Shown: positions 8,787-20,276 of the stretch, piece after piece
Layout of the letters: every line of letters starts with the position of its first letter
Numbering within the stretch: position 1 is the first letter of the stretch
DNA from: an uncultured Acidobacteriota bacterium
Lineage (GTDB): Bacteria > Acidobacteriota > CAIWXX01
Assembly: GCA_903916735.1 (NCBI GenBank)
Contig: CAIWXX010000113.1
Coordinates: forward strand, 1 to 64,000
DNA length: 64,000 nucleotides
Direction of reading: 5' to 3'
The notes under the pieces: generated by a model
The model's database searches: none
What the model was told of the DNA's origin: nothing
The model's input: the letters and a program-made list of their open reading frames with translations, nothing else
Program-made: the position numbers and the translations under genes

Positions 8787-11417
8787 TTACTCGATCAACT
8801 TCACGTAATCCACTGCCACTCCGAGAAGACGCGCATCCTGATTCCCAGGAATGTAATTTATCGGGCTGAAGGGGGCGACTTTGAAAGACAACGATACAGT
8901 GGCGCCGGCACGAGCAACGGCGCGTATCGCATCAGGGACGGCGAGCCGGTAGGTGGCCCAGTTCAGTGCCGGCCATATGATGCCGATCCGGATGCCGTTG
9001 AGCCAGAAAATGCACGAAGGCCGTCCCAGAAAATCCGGCCGCGGTCCAGCCATCATGTTGATATCGATATGGGTGACCTTATCGTTGAATGCTGGAAGGA
9101 AGACTCCGCCCTTATACGTCGACCAACGAAACGTCTGTGTCCCAAATGATTCGGGGGCAAAGAAATAGGAGACGAGCAAATCGTCGCCGGCTCCACCAAT
9201 ATCAGTCAATTCCCGGCTTTGGTCTGGTGGACCCGGAATGAGTTCATACACTTTATATGGCAAGCCGATCTGCGTCACCTTCTTTGGGAAGCCTTTGTAG
9301 AGCTGCTCGAGCTCCGGCATCCAAATAGTCTCCTCGCACACAAATCGCGGGTGATATCTCAGTGTCGCGACTTCCACTCCCCGCTGGATAATGACAAAAA
9401 TCCGTCCTCCTTTCGTCGATCTCCATTGATCGAAAAAGGAGTCAATCCTAGCCTGCGAAATATTATCGAAAACCATCTGCAGAACATTATCGCCATAGAC
9501 GCTCCAGAGCGGCAAAGACAGAGTCTGCAGGCTCCCGTTGAAGCGAGGTTCAAAAATGAGCAGATCGTTTTTATTGAAACGCTTCGCACAGCGATCCACG
9601 CCTTGAACGGCGCCCTGGAATTCATTCAGTTTGAAATATGTCCGGGACGTCGTCGTGGAGTGCCACCCGATCAGCGCCAAGGCGCAACATGCCAGTGAAC
9701 GCGACGCAACGCGCCTGACGCCCTCCCCGATCTGCCACAGGCGCCAGAGAAAAAGGCCGATCAGAATAAAGGACGCAGGCCAGATCACGGGCAGAAAGCG
9801 GCGCATCGCCCAGATCAGTTCAGGGTAGATCTGCAATCGATAAAAATAAAAACCAAAAAACGTGGCGATCATCAGCGTCAAAAGGATGTTGCGGCTCTTC
9901 TGACCATAGCCAAAGTACATCAGCGCCGAAACAAAAACGACCGTGGCCACACCCCCCAGATAATACGCAAAGTAGAGAAAGCTGTTGGCATTGCCTAGAT
10001 CCCAGGACCCTTGTGGATGAGTCGGTCGATAGAAGTAGGCAAACCACGCGGCGACCCCCACGAGGAAAGGCCAGGCGGCGGACAGCAGACGATTGAATGC
10101 ACCATCGGAGAGCAATTGGCGAATGCGATGTCTGAAAAGGTACAGGAGAAGCAATAGGATGAAGAATCCAGGCAGAGCAATCTCAGCCAGGAAGGGAACA
10201 ATTTTCAGTGCATTGATAATCGAAAGGACATAGGGGCGAGCGATGAACCAGAGATGACCGGCCGTCTGTATCAAGAACAGAAGAAAGGCGCCGCCGAAGT
10301 AGCGGACATTCCGTTCACCCGGGAGGGCGAGGAGATAGTAAGCGACGAGAAGGCAGACAGGGGCGAGCAGCAGGAGGCTGTCGATATGAGCGAGAAGAGC
10401 CAGGCCGAGTCCTGCGCCCGAGAGGGCCGCGCAGAGGCGGGAAGATCGCGCTTGAAAAAGCTGGAAAAAATAAAGCGATGACCAGAGAAACGCAAGCATA
10501 AGGATTTCGGAAGATGGATATCGCGAAAAATAAATCTGGATGGGACTCAAGATAAAGAGCGCGGTGGCGATGATTGCCGCCGGTGTGCCACCAAAGCGAA
10601 GCGTAAAATGATAGACACCCAGCATTCCGATGAGGCCGAAAAACGGGGTGATCCAGAGCAAGCCAGGGTAACCGAACAGCCATTTCGCGACGGCCAACCA
10701 CGCCGGGAAGAGATGCATGCCCTGCGGAACGAGTTTCTCAATCGGTGAGGATGCGTACCAGAAGCCCTGCAATCGTTCAGTCGTCATGATGCCGTGCGAA
10801 CTATAAACTCCGAGAAAAAAGCCGCGTATATCCTGCGGAAGCGTATCGATGAACGGGTCACGAAACGGGACACCTCCGGTCTTCGACATCATGATGCCGG
10901 CATTGACATAAACACCCGGATCACGCCCGCCAAGGATGTATTCGAACGGCCGATAAAACGGCAGGATGGCTATCGCGATGGCGAACGGCAACAGGGTCAG
11001 CCAAGAGCGGGATGTCGCGGCGAAGAAAGGAGAAGCGCCGAAAGGCTTCTGTCGAATCAGGGTCACGATGATCACCATGGCGCAAAAAATGATGGTGAGG
11101 CCTAGAACCCAGCCAAGCCTGAGCCGGCCGATTTCTGCCAGGGTGATCAAGAGCCAGGAGGCGAAATAAAGACCGATCGACAGCGAGATGAACACGATTT
11201 CGCCGGGAGCAAGATCATCGACAAACGATCGTCGGCTTGTCCGGAGCACCAATACTCCTATGGCAACAAGGACCAGAACCAGGAGGAGCAAAGGCATCAT
11301 CGGCATCGCAGCGGATTCTAGAACAATCGGGACGGTCAAGGCAATCACATCAATTAATAAGATGCTTTGCGGACGAAGCTGAGCATATGAAAAACATGGC
11401 TCATTGACAGGCGGCAC
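8787..11417 (-). CDS. Large polytopic membrane protein, GT-C glycosyltransferase type
   Basis: 876 residues with about a dozen hydrophobic helices in the first two thirds, then a soluble C-terminal part (about 600-876) that should face the periplasm. An acidic loop after the early helices reads GGRDPGVYVNAG, in the position where GT-C enzymes (ArnT/PMT-like) carry their catalytic acid. A lipid-linked sugar donor is therefore likely, but donor and acceptor are unknown. The start is uncertain: the longest frame begins at a GTG (11417). An ATG at 11306 just before a hydrophobic helix is a reasonable alternative. The gene diverges from kdsB, so a role in the cell envelope is plausible. Confidence 0.7.
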   Translation of the reverse strand: MPPVNEPCFSYAQLRPQSILLIDVIALTVPIVLESAAMPMMPLLLLVLVLVAIGVLVLRTSRRSFVDDLAPGEIVFISLSIGLYFASWLLITLAEIGRLRLGWVLGLTIIFCAMVIIVTLIRQKPFGASPFFAATSRSWLTLLPFAIAIAILPFYRPFEYILGGRDPGVYVNAGIMMSKTGGVPFRDPFIDTLPQDIRGFFLGVYSSHGIMTTERLQGFWYASSPIEKLVPQGMHLFPAWLAVAKWLFGYPGLLWITPFFGLIGMLGVYHFTLRFGGTPAAIIATALFILSPIQIYFSRYPSSEILMLAFLWSSLYFFQLFQARSSRLCAALSGAGLGLALLAHIDSLLLLAPVCLLVAYYLLALPGERNVRYFGGAFLLFLIQTAGHLWFIARPYVLSIINALKIVPFLAEIALPGFFILLLLLYLFRHRIRQLLSDGAFNRLLSAAWPFLVGVAAWFAYFYRPTHPQGSWDLGNANSFLYFAYYLGGVATVVFVSALMYFGYGQKSRNILLTLMIATFFGFYFYRLQIYPELIWAMRRFLPVIWPASFILIGLFLWRLWQIGEGVRRVASRSLACCALALIGWHSTTTSRTYFKLNEFQGAVQGVDRCAKRFNKNDLLIFEPRFNGSLQTLSLPLWSVYGDNVLQMVFDNISQARIDSFFDQWRSTKGGRIFVIIQRGVEVATLRYHPRFVCEETIWMPELEQLYKGFPKKVTQIGLPYKVYELIPGPPDQSRELTDIGGAGDDLLVSYFFAPESFGTQTFRWSTYKGGVFLPAFNDKVTHIDINMMAGPRPDFLGRPSCIFWLNGIRIGIIWPALNWATYRLAVPDAIRAVARAGATVSLSFKVAPFSPINYIPGNQDARLLGVAVDYVKLIE

Positions 11418-11602
11418 ACATCAACTCAGATACATGCTGATGCCCTATTTCAGGGTCCGTGTTCTTCGGTATGTGCATCTGTGGCTTTTTGGGGATGTGC
11501 GGGAAATCCCGGCCTGATCAGAGGCCTTAGAATAACTTCCCGGAGTCGATCAAAATCGCCTTTTGACAGTTCGCGCTCAGCCTGTTAGGATCACTGAACG
11601 TT
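11418..11602. promoter_or_regulatory. Divergent intergenic region before kdsB and the GT-C gene
   Basis: 185 nt between divergent genes must hold both promoters. I see no consensus -35/-10 pair or operator that I can assign with confidence. Confidence 0.3.
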
Positions 11603-13965
<2,363 letters not shown>

Positions 13966-13970
13966 GAAGA

Positions 13971-14003
13971 GTTCTCAGTTCCCGGTGCCTGGTTCCCAGT
14001 CCG
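13971..14003. repeat. Worn CAGTTCCC-type intergenic word (pyrG-kdsA spacer)
   Basis: GTTCTCAGTTCCCGGTGCC then TGGTTCCCAGTCC. The same kind of word occurs at 7121-7148 (TCAGTTTCCAGTTCTCAGTCC), in reverse at 45872-45894 (CTGGAAACTGGGAACCGG) and, weaker, at 52492-52508. They are probably diverged copies of one low-complexity family. Confidence 0.5.
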
Positions 14004-14026
14004 ATTCTGTTGAAGGGGGATGAGAG

Positions 14027-14881
14027 ATGAGTCGCCATCGAATCGACATCTGCGGCGTTATTTGCGGAGGGCCGCGCCTTTTCCTGATTGCCGGGCCGTG
14101 CGTCATCGAATCGGCAGCACACGTCGAGAAGATGGCGCTGAGCATCTCTGAGATCTGTCGCGAATGCAGAATGCCGCTCATTTTCAAAGCATCATTCGAC
14201 AAAGCCAACAGAACATCCCTGCGATCGTATCGTGGGCCGGGAATCAACGAGGGGTTGTCTATTCTCCTGGGTGTGAAACGAAAAGCCGGTGTCCCTGTCC
14301 TTTCGGACATTCATGATCCGGCTCAGGCAGAAATCGCTGCGCCGATCTTGGACATTCTGCAGATACCGGCCTTTCTCTCCCGGCAAACCGACCTGGTGAT
14401 CGCAGCGGCCAAGACTCAAAAACCGGTCAACATCAAAAAGGGCCAGTTCCTGGCGCCGTGGAATATGAAGGAAACGCTCGACAAGGCCCTATCCACCGGC
14501 AATTGTGACATCATGCTGACGGAACGCGGAGCCAGCTTCGGCTACAACAATCTGGTTGTCGACTTTCGTTCTTTTCCGATCATGAGTGAATGGGGGCAGC
14601 CCGTCATCCTGGACGTCACGCACAGCCTGCAACTTCCCGGCGCCGCGGGCGACTGCTCGGGCGGGCAACCGCAGTATATAGAGACATTGGCTCGAGCAGG
14701 AGTGGCCGCCGGAATCGACGGCCTCTTCATGGAGGTCCATGACAATCCCGCGCAGGCGCTGAGTGACGGGACAAATTCGTTGAACCTTCGCGACCTGCCT
14801 GCACTCCTCAAGCGACTTCTTCGCCTCCATGAGACAGTCAGTTCACTGGACTCAGTCGGCAAGCCGGCAGATCGCAGCTAA
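14027..14881 (+). CDS. kdsA: 3-deoxy-8-phosphooctulonate synthase
   Basis: 284 residues, the usual length. The motifs are IAGPCVIES near the N-terminus, FKASFDKANRTS, and NIKKGQFLAPWNM. It condenses arabinose-5-phosphate with phosphoenolpyruvate to Kdo-8-phosphate, the first committed Kdo step. It lies 61 nt after pyrG, and that spacer carries a low-complexity word (13971-14003). A purine-rich GGGGGATGAGAG precedes the ATG. The stop overlaps the ATG of a decayed DUF2461 frame. Confidence 0.96.
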   Translation: MSRHRIDICGVICGGPRLFLIAGPCVIESAAHVEKMALSISEICRECRMPLIFKASFDKANRTSLRSYRGPGINEGLSILLGVKRKAGVPVLSDIHDPAQAEIAAPILDILQIPAFLSRQTDLVIAAAKTQKPVNIKKGQFLAPWNMKETLDKALSTGNCDIMLTERGASFGYNNLVVDFRSFPIMSEWGQPVILDVTHSLQLPGAAGDCSGGQPQYIETLARAGVAAGIDGLFMEVHDNPAQALSDGTNSLNLRDLPALLKRLLRLHETVSSLDSVGKPADRS

Positions 14882-15136
14882 TGGCCAACCCCCAAAAAAG
14901 CCGAATCTGCTTTTTCAGGGTTTTCGAACGCGAGCATCCAATTTCTCCACGGCATCGAAAAAAACAACAACCAGGCCTGGTTTGAGCATCCTCGCGAAGA
15001 TTATGAACAACACCCACTTCAGCCGCTGAGGTCGCTGGTTGAGGATCTCGGCGGCGTGATGGTTATCTCCGATACGGGCATGCACCACCAAAGCGTCATG
15101 CCTCGCATGGCGGGAGCTGAGCGCAGCTCATCTTAA
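14881..15136 (+). pseudogene. Decayed DUF2461 (TIGR02453-like) gene
   Basis: An ATG at 14881 overlaps the kdsA stop (TAATG) and starts a dozen codons. After a frameshift near 14915 the next frame reads SGFSNASIQFL, then NNNQAWFEHPREDYE and LRSLVEDLGGVM, which is the N-terminal pattern of the DUF2461 family. The frame ends at TAA 15134-15136, about 85 codons in total against more than 200 in family members. Both a frameshift and loss of the C-terminal two thirds are visible. Confidence 0.65.
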
Positions 15137-15184
15137 GATTGACAGAGGCCTCGCCGTGCTGCTACGCTTCGGCCCAGTTCCACC

Positions 15185-17893
15185 ATGAAACAAGCCACAC
15201 AGAAGCGGCGTAGCGGCTGCATGCTTGGGTGCCTTGTCTGTTTCCTTGCCGCTGTGACAATCATCCAAATCGCATTGGTCTTCTGGCTCAACCCGAGCTG
15301 GTTCGATCGCATGGCTTTCTGGCGCCCAAAGCCGTATCCACACGAAGTGATCACGGTGATTGATCCGGCTGTTCGCCAGGTCATTGCGCGTGAGGACAGT
15401 GCCGTCATGGCGTCGTTCAGGCCACATGAGCCCGATGCGGCAGGGACGCTTTCGATGGCAGTTGTGTCGGCTCAGTATGAGCCTTCGAGCGGTGTGCGCA
15501 TCTCAGGCTACGACAAGACAGTTGTCGACATTCCACCCGGAGCCATCGCTGAGCCCACCCGCATCACGCTCACTCCCGTTACATCCCTACCGTCGACTTA
15601 CGCAGGGCCAATCGCCGGTCCGGCCTACGAACTCCGAATCGGCGACAGCGAGCACTATCGTTTCGCACGCCCTTTGCACATCACTCTCCCCTATCCAGCC
15701 GATGTTTTTGCAGCAGGTGAATCGCCGTCGATCGGCGTGTTCGAAGACAGCCGGTGGGTGACATTGCCGTCGACAGTGGGCAGCGCCAACCACATTGTGA
15801 GCGCCGATGTGCCGCACGCAAGCATCATGGGCGTATTAAATCCTGCATTGCCTCCTGTGGTATGGGTGCCGGCATTGGTTGTTGCCGGCGCCGCCGGAGT
15901 TGGCTGGGCGTGGTCGCCGACCGAGCGCGGCATGTTCTGGGCCGCCGCTTATCATGACTCGGAAAAAAGAACGACTCAAAATTTTGCAATACACTATTAC
16001 ATGAAGGGACCGAATGCGGTGACCGAGTCATTCGTCGATGAGGTTGGGGGATTGTTGGAGCAGTGCCGGTCGAACCTGGACTCGGTCGGAATGCCGGTCC
16101 CTGCTGTCAGTCTGATCCGTTACGACTGCTTTCTCGGCAAGCTCGACTGCTACGGCCAGAGCGCGCGAGGCGGGCCGCTTTTCATCACATCCGACTTGCG
16201 GGCAATGGCCCAGAAAGATGGTTTGGATCAGGCTCGCGTTGTACGCGCGATAGTCGCACATGAATTAATCCACGTTGCCCAGCAAAAATATTTCGGAATT
16301 ATCGCAGGCTATCGCTGCCGCTGGTGGCTCGAAGCGACGGCGGCCTACCTGGCCGACCGGTTCTGCCGTCTGGAGGGGTCACCGGCGGATGTCGCTCAAT
16401 CGCGCTATCTCAACAGCAGCTACGGCCGCCTCCTGAAGACTCCGATGTATAAATGCAAAGACCCCGACTTCTATGGATACGCATCTTTCTTGCGCTGGCT
16501 TGACGGCCAACAGGGAAACGGTGCCGAATTTGTGCGGAGGGTGAACGATGCGGGCGAGGCGTCGCTTTCGACCCTCGATTCAGTCTCACGCAGCGTCTTC
16601 GGCGGACAGGGGTTGGGCGACGAGTTCACACGATTCGCTCAGGACTTTTATCACGATGACCTGTGGTCCGGCGAGACGATGCCGTCGCTGCACAGCGGCA
16701 CCAGCCCTCGCACTCAGGCCTTTGCTCAGACCGTGGATGACAACGGCATCGAGTTTGCGGCGGTGACGCGCGCCACATGTGCAGATCAAGTCGTTATGAA
16801 TGCATGGTCGATGTCCGCATCAGGCGCCATTCCGTCTCTGAGCGCTCAGGCATTCATCATGAACATTGAGGAGCTTTCGCTGCCGGGCAAGATCGTCCTC
16901 AACATCGAGCAATCACAGGGCGGCACGACAGCCCCCAAGCTCTACATCGGCACAGGCATTTTGAATGGAAAATTGCCGAGTAGCGGCGAGAATAAAGGCT
17001 GGCAGACCGTGTCGCCATCCATGCACATCATCGACGGCATCGAAGCACCGGACGGCATCGATCGAGTCACTCTGCTGGCCGTCAACCCGTCGCTGACAGA
17101 CGACGCTTCCGGGATCACCGTGCAGCGATGGTTGCTGATCCCACCGGAGCTTGTGGCATCATTTCGCCAAGGCACCGGCAATCAGTGGCATATCGGGTGG
17201 AAAAGATCAGAACTGGCCAACTGCCCACAGATTTTTGCCGGATACAACGTCTATCGCCGAAAGGCCGGAGAGGATGAAAAGGCCTATCAGCTCGTCGTCG
17301 CCAAATGGGATAAGGAGTTCTACGACGAGACGGCGCCGGACGCCGAAGACTACGTCTACACGGCAAGCGTTGTCGACCAGAGCGGAAATGAGAGCCACAA
17401 GGCTGAGGTCACTGAAGGAGACCCATTCCAGGGACTCTGGAGCGGCAAAGTCGTGATGGAAGAAGGAAAGATCACCGAGCCGATGATGAAGTGGCTCGGC
17501 ACATGGCTGGGCGGCGGTAATGACTCGGGCTCAAGCCAGGTTCTCGACAAGGCGCGCAAGCTGTTGGATTTGGCCGAGAAGCTGCTCAAGGCCGGCATAC
17601 CGGCCCACGTCAGAATCTCGCGCGAACAGGAAAGATACTATTATCGAGTCGAGGAGGTTTTCTGGAAGAAGATCAGCCCGGCCGATTCGGAAAAGAAGGA
17701 GCTGGAGCGTCTGGGCGCTTACACGCTGCAGGTCAAGGGCACAGAAGGCGATCGGTCCATGCAGATACAGTTGTATCGGCCCGACGAAATTCGCACGAAA
17801 GTGCGGCTAGAACCAAAGCCGGGGAGCGGCCAAAGTGGCTACACCTGGCGAATCGAATTGGACAGGATCGATGAGGGCGATGCGCCGCCATGA
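15185..17893 (+). CDS. Membrane-anchored ZU5/HExxH metallopeptidase-like protein with Fn3-like domain
   Basis: 902 residues. An N-terminal hydrophobic helix (about 12-35) acts as an anchor or uncleaved signal. Residues about 105-215 resemble a ZU5-type beta domain (DIPPGAI...ITLTPV). Another hydrophobic stretch follows (about 222-242). A gluzincin-like zinc site is then visible: His359-Glu360-x-x-His363 in AHELIHVAQ and Glu383 in WWLEATAAYLADR, 23 residues beyond Glu360. A fibronectin-III-like segment lies near 660-750, and the C-terminus is an unassigned charged region. It likely works at the periplasmic face. The substrate is unknown. It lies within the Kdo block but shows no direct tie to Kdo chemistry. 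Confidence 0.65.
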   Translation: MKQATQKRRSGCMLGCLVCFLAAVTIIQIALVFWLNPSWFDRMAFWRPKPYPHEVITVIDPAVRQVIAREDSAVMASFRPHEPDAAGTLSMAVVSAQYEPSSGVRISGYDKTVVDIPPGAIAEPTRITLTPVTSLPSTYAGPIAGPAYELRIGDSEHYRFARPLHITLPYPADVFAAGESPSIGVFEDSRWVTLPSTVGSANHIVSADVPHASIMGVLNPALPPVVWVPALVVAGAAGVGWAWSPTERGMFWAAAYHDSEKRTTQNFAIHYYMKGPNAVTESFVDEVGGLLEQCRSNLDSVGMPVPAVSLIRYDCFLGKLDCYGQSARGGPLFITSDLRAMAQKDGLDQARVVRAIVAHELIHVAQQKYFGIIAGYRCRWWLEATAAYLADRFCRLEGSPADVAQSRYLNSSYGRLLKTPMYKCKDPDFYGYASFLRWLDGQQGNGAEFVRRVNDAGEASLSTLDSVSRSVFGGQGLGDEFTRFAQDFYHDDLWSGETMPSLHSGTSPRTQAFAQTVDDNGIEFAAVTRATCADQVVMNAWSMSASGAIPSLSAQAFIMNIEELSLPGKIVLNIEQSQGGTTAPKLYIGTGILNGKLPSSGENKGWQTVSPSMHIIDGIEAPDGIDRVTLLAVNPSLTDDASGITVQRWLLIPPELVASFRQGTGNQWHIGWKRSELANCPQIFAGYNVYRRKAGEDEKAYQLVVAKWDKEFYDETAPDAEDYVYTASVVDQSGNESHKAEVTEGDPFQGLWSGKVVMEEGKITEPMMKWLGTWLGGGNDSGSSQVLDKARKLLDLAEKLLKAGIPAHVRISREQERYYYRVEEVFWKKISPADSEKKELERLGAYTLQVKGTEGDRSMQIQLYRPDEIRTKVRLEPKPGSGQSGYTWRIELDRIDEGDAPP

Positions 17894-18037
17894 TCACGGC
17901 GCCCTTGACAATGAGTCTCAGGCCCGCTCGAATAGGGAGCGGCGTTTTGGTATTTTTGACAGGTCACAGAAATTTCATCGAGTCGCCAAAATGCCGGTCC
18001 GTCACTGACGTTTGTTTTTAGAGAAGAGGAGGAAAAA

Positions 18038-18688
18038 ATGATTCGGGGAATTCTCAAGTCGCTCGTCACCATCATGGGTCTGTTGATACTGCTGGCAGGA
18101 ATCGGTTACCAACCATCGATCATCCTGGCTCAAGATCCGGCGCCAGCAACGCCGACTGTCTCTCTACCTGAAGACATCGATGGGACGATCGTCAGTCTTG
18201 GCACAATAATGCCCAACTGGATGGCGCCACGCAGCATCAATAACAACTTTTTCAGAATTCACGTCACCGGCTTTTCGACACCTGAAGAAATCGTGCAATA
18301 CGCCAATCTTCTCAAAGAGAAAGGCCCCGATGCACTGGTGTCGGCTTTGGATAAGGCCCAAGAGAAAGGGTTTATTCAAATTGGATCAAGCCTCGGATAT
18401 CACATCGCGGCCATTCGCTCTATCGATACCGATACGGGTCGTATCATCCGAGCCGTCACGGATCGGCCGATTCAGTTCATCGAAGCCTTCGATCGGACAC
18501 GGACATATGACTACCCATTCGGCATTCTCGAAATCATTCTTGATAAGGACGGCAAGGGCGAAGGCAAGATGATCGCGGCAGCGAAGATCGACTTCAATAA
18601 TGACGGCAACATCCAGATCGAGAGCTATGACAACGCACCTTTCCGGCTGATGGGTGTCAAGGTGCAGCAATCTAAAGCGAAAAAATAA
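18038..18688 (+). CDS. Small secreted protein of unknown function
   Basis: 216 residues with a signal sequence (hydrophobic 8-30, cleavage probably after ILAQ). The mature part contains SLGYHIAAIRSI, VTDRPIQFIEA, YPFGILEIILDKDGKGEG and a tail SYDNAPFRLMGVKV. I know this pattern from secreted proteins that recur in Acidobacteriota genomes, with no assigned function. A strong ribosome-binding site (GAGGAGG) precedes the ATG. It lies between the ZU5 protein and kdsD in the same direction. Confidence 0.75.
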   Translation: MIRGILKSLVTIMGLLILLAGIGYQPSIILAQDPAPATPTVSLPEDIDGTIVSLGTIMPNWMAPRSINNNFFRIHVTGFSTPEEIVQYANLLKEKGPDALVSALDKAQEKGFIQIGSSLGYHIAAIRSIDTDTGRIIRAVTDRPIQFIEAFDRTRTYDYPFGILEIILDKDGKGEGKMIAAAKIDFNNDGNIQIESYDNAPFRLMGVKVQQSKAKK

Positions 18689-18746
18689 GCCGACTATTCC
18701 ATCATGGGGTGCGCCTGTGAGTGTGCCCCCTATTGCTTGACATGAA

Positions 18747-19724
18747 ATGCCGAGTATAATTCCGATCATGCAGCAGATTGCACATCGTGTGCTTCTCATC
18801 GAAGCAGCCGCCATCGAACGACTCGCATCCCGTCTCGACGAGGGATTCGTCAAAGCCGTGGACATGATCGCTGCAGGCCATGGGCGGCTCATCTGTACAG
18901 GGATGGGGAAAAGCGGGATCATCTGCCAAAAGCTGGCCGCAACTTTTACATCGACCGGCACACCGTCTCACTTCCTACATCCCGCCGAAGCCATCCATGG
19001 TGATCTCGGGATGGTCCGCGGGGACGATGTCGTTCTCGCTATCTCCTACAGTGGTGAAACCGAAGAGTTGCTCCGGCTGCTGGAAGTGCTGAAGCGTATC
19101 GGGACACCGCTCATTTCACTGACAGGCAATCTGCAGTCGACACTTGCCCGCCAATCGGATGTTGCCCTCGATGTCGGCGTCGAACAGGAAGCCTGCCCGA
19201 TGGGACTCGCCCCGACAGCCTCCACGACCGCCGCGCTCGCCATGGGCGACGCCCTGGCCATGGCGCTTATGGAACGTAAAGGATTCCGTCCCGAAGATTT
19301 CGCGGAACTCCATCCCGGCGGAGAACTCGGACGGAAGCTCCTCCGAGTCGACGCCGTCATGCATGCCGGTGATGACATCCCTGCTGTGCCGCGCGATACG
19401 CACATGAAAGACGTCATTTATGAAATTTCGCGGAAAGGGCTTGGCGTCACAGCCGTCATTGATGCTGACCACAGACCCCTCGGCATCATCACCGACGGTG
19501 ACCTGCGGAGACTTCTCGAGCGCCACGGCGGCAGCCTGCTCGATCATAGCGCCGGTCAATGCATGCATGAAAATCCCCGAACCATACGACCAGACGAACT
19601 CGCCACAACGGCCCTGCGCCTCATGGAAGAACGCCGGATCACATCGCTTCTTGTGACAGACCTGAGCGGGCTGCTCGTCGGCATCGTCCATCTCCACGAC
19701 CTCTGGCGCACGGAGATGATCTGA
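18747..19724 (+). CDS. kdsD: D-arabinose-5-phosphate isomerase
   Basis: 325 residues: a SIS isomerase domain (about 35-170, with GMGKSG and SYSGETEE) followed by two CBS domains (about 205-325). The layout and length match KdsD/KpsF. It converts ribulose-5-phosphate to arabinose-5-phosphate, the KdsA substrate. An in-frame ATG at 18768 is an alternative start; neither has a good Shine-Dalgarno site. TTGACA (18737) and TATAAT (18755) occur just here, but only 12 nt apart. kdsC follows after 9 nt. Confidence 0.95.
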   Translation: MPSIIPIMQQIAHRVLLIEAAAIERLASRLDEGFVKAVDMIAAGHGRLICTGMGKSGIICQKLAATFTSTGTPSHFLHPAEAIHGDLGMVRGDDVVLAISYSGETEELLRLLEVLKRIGTPLISLTGNLQSTLARQSDVALDVGVEQEACPMGLAPTASTTAALAMGDALAMALMERKGFRPEDFAELHPGGELGRKLLRVDAVMHAGDDIPAVPRDTHMKDVIYEISRKGLGVTAVIDADHRPLGIITDGDLRRLLERHGGSLLDHSAGQCMHENPRTIRPDELATTALRLMEERRITSLLVTDLSGLLVGIVHLHDLWRTEMI

Positions 19725-19733
19725 GGCGACAGG

Positions 19734-20276
19734 ATGACAGAAGGCCGGACGACGTCGAAGCTCAGCCGCATTCTGAAGCAGATGAAGATCATTCTGCTCG
19801 ATGTCGATGGCGTTTTGACCGACGGCTCCATCATCCTGCTGCCGGACGGCGATGAGCGGAAGATATTCAATGTTAAGGACGGCACAGGCATCGTTTGGGC
19901 TGGATGGGCGGGGTTGACCGTGGCGCTAATCACCGGGCGACAAAGCAGCGCCCTCGAAATGCGCGCGAAAGAACTGGGCGTGAAATTTTTGCGACAGCGA
20001 GCATCAGATAAAGTGGCGGCGGCTTCCGAGATTCTTGAATCCTGCGGCCTCGCTTTCAACGAGGCGGCGGCCATGGGAGATGACTTCGGCGATATCGCTC
20101 TGCTCCAACATGTCGCTCTTCCCGCCTGTCCTTCGGATGCGCATCCCGATGTTGCGCGTCTCTGCCTCTGGAAATCCAAACACCCGGGAGGGCACGGCGC
20201 CGTGAGGGAATTCATCGAAAAAATCCTGAGGGCACAGAAAAAAATGCCGGGCATCAGGGCACACTACGGCATCTGA
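19734..20276 (+). CDS. kdsC: Kdo-8-phosphate phosphatase (HAD family, type C0)
   Basis: 180 residues. The HAD motif I LLDVDGVLTDG gives catalytic Asp23 and Asp25. ITGRQS (motif II region) and MGDDFGD (motif IV) follow. The small size without a large cap is typical of KdsC tetramers. It removes phosphate from Kdo-8-phosphate, making free Kdo for KdsB. With kdsA, kdsB and kdsD it completes the CMP-Kdo pathway within this window. Confidence 0.95.
   Translation: MTEGRTTSKLSRILKQMKIILLDVDGVLTDGSIILLPDGDERKIFNVKDGTGIVWAGWAGLTVALITGRQSSALEMRAKELGVKFLRQRASDKVAAASEILESCGLAFNEAAAMGDDFGDIALLQHVALPACPSDAHPDVARLCLWKSKHPGGHGAVREFIEKILRAQKKMPGIRAHYGI

Noticed and set aside
18737-18760. TTGACA and TATAAT before kdsD as a sigma70 promoter
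   Set aside because: Only 12 nt separate the hexamers, too short for sigma70, and TATAAT lies inside one of the two possible coding starts.
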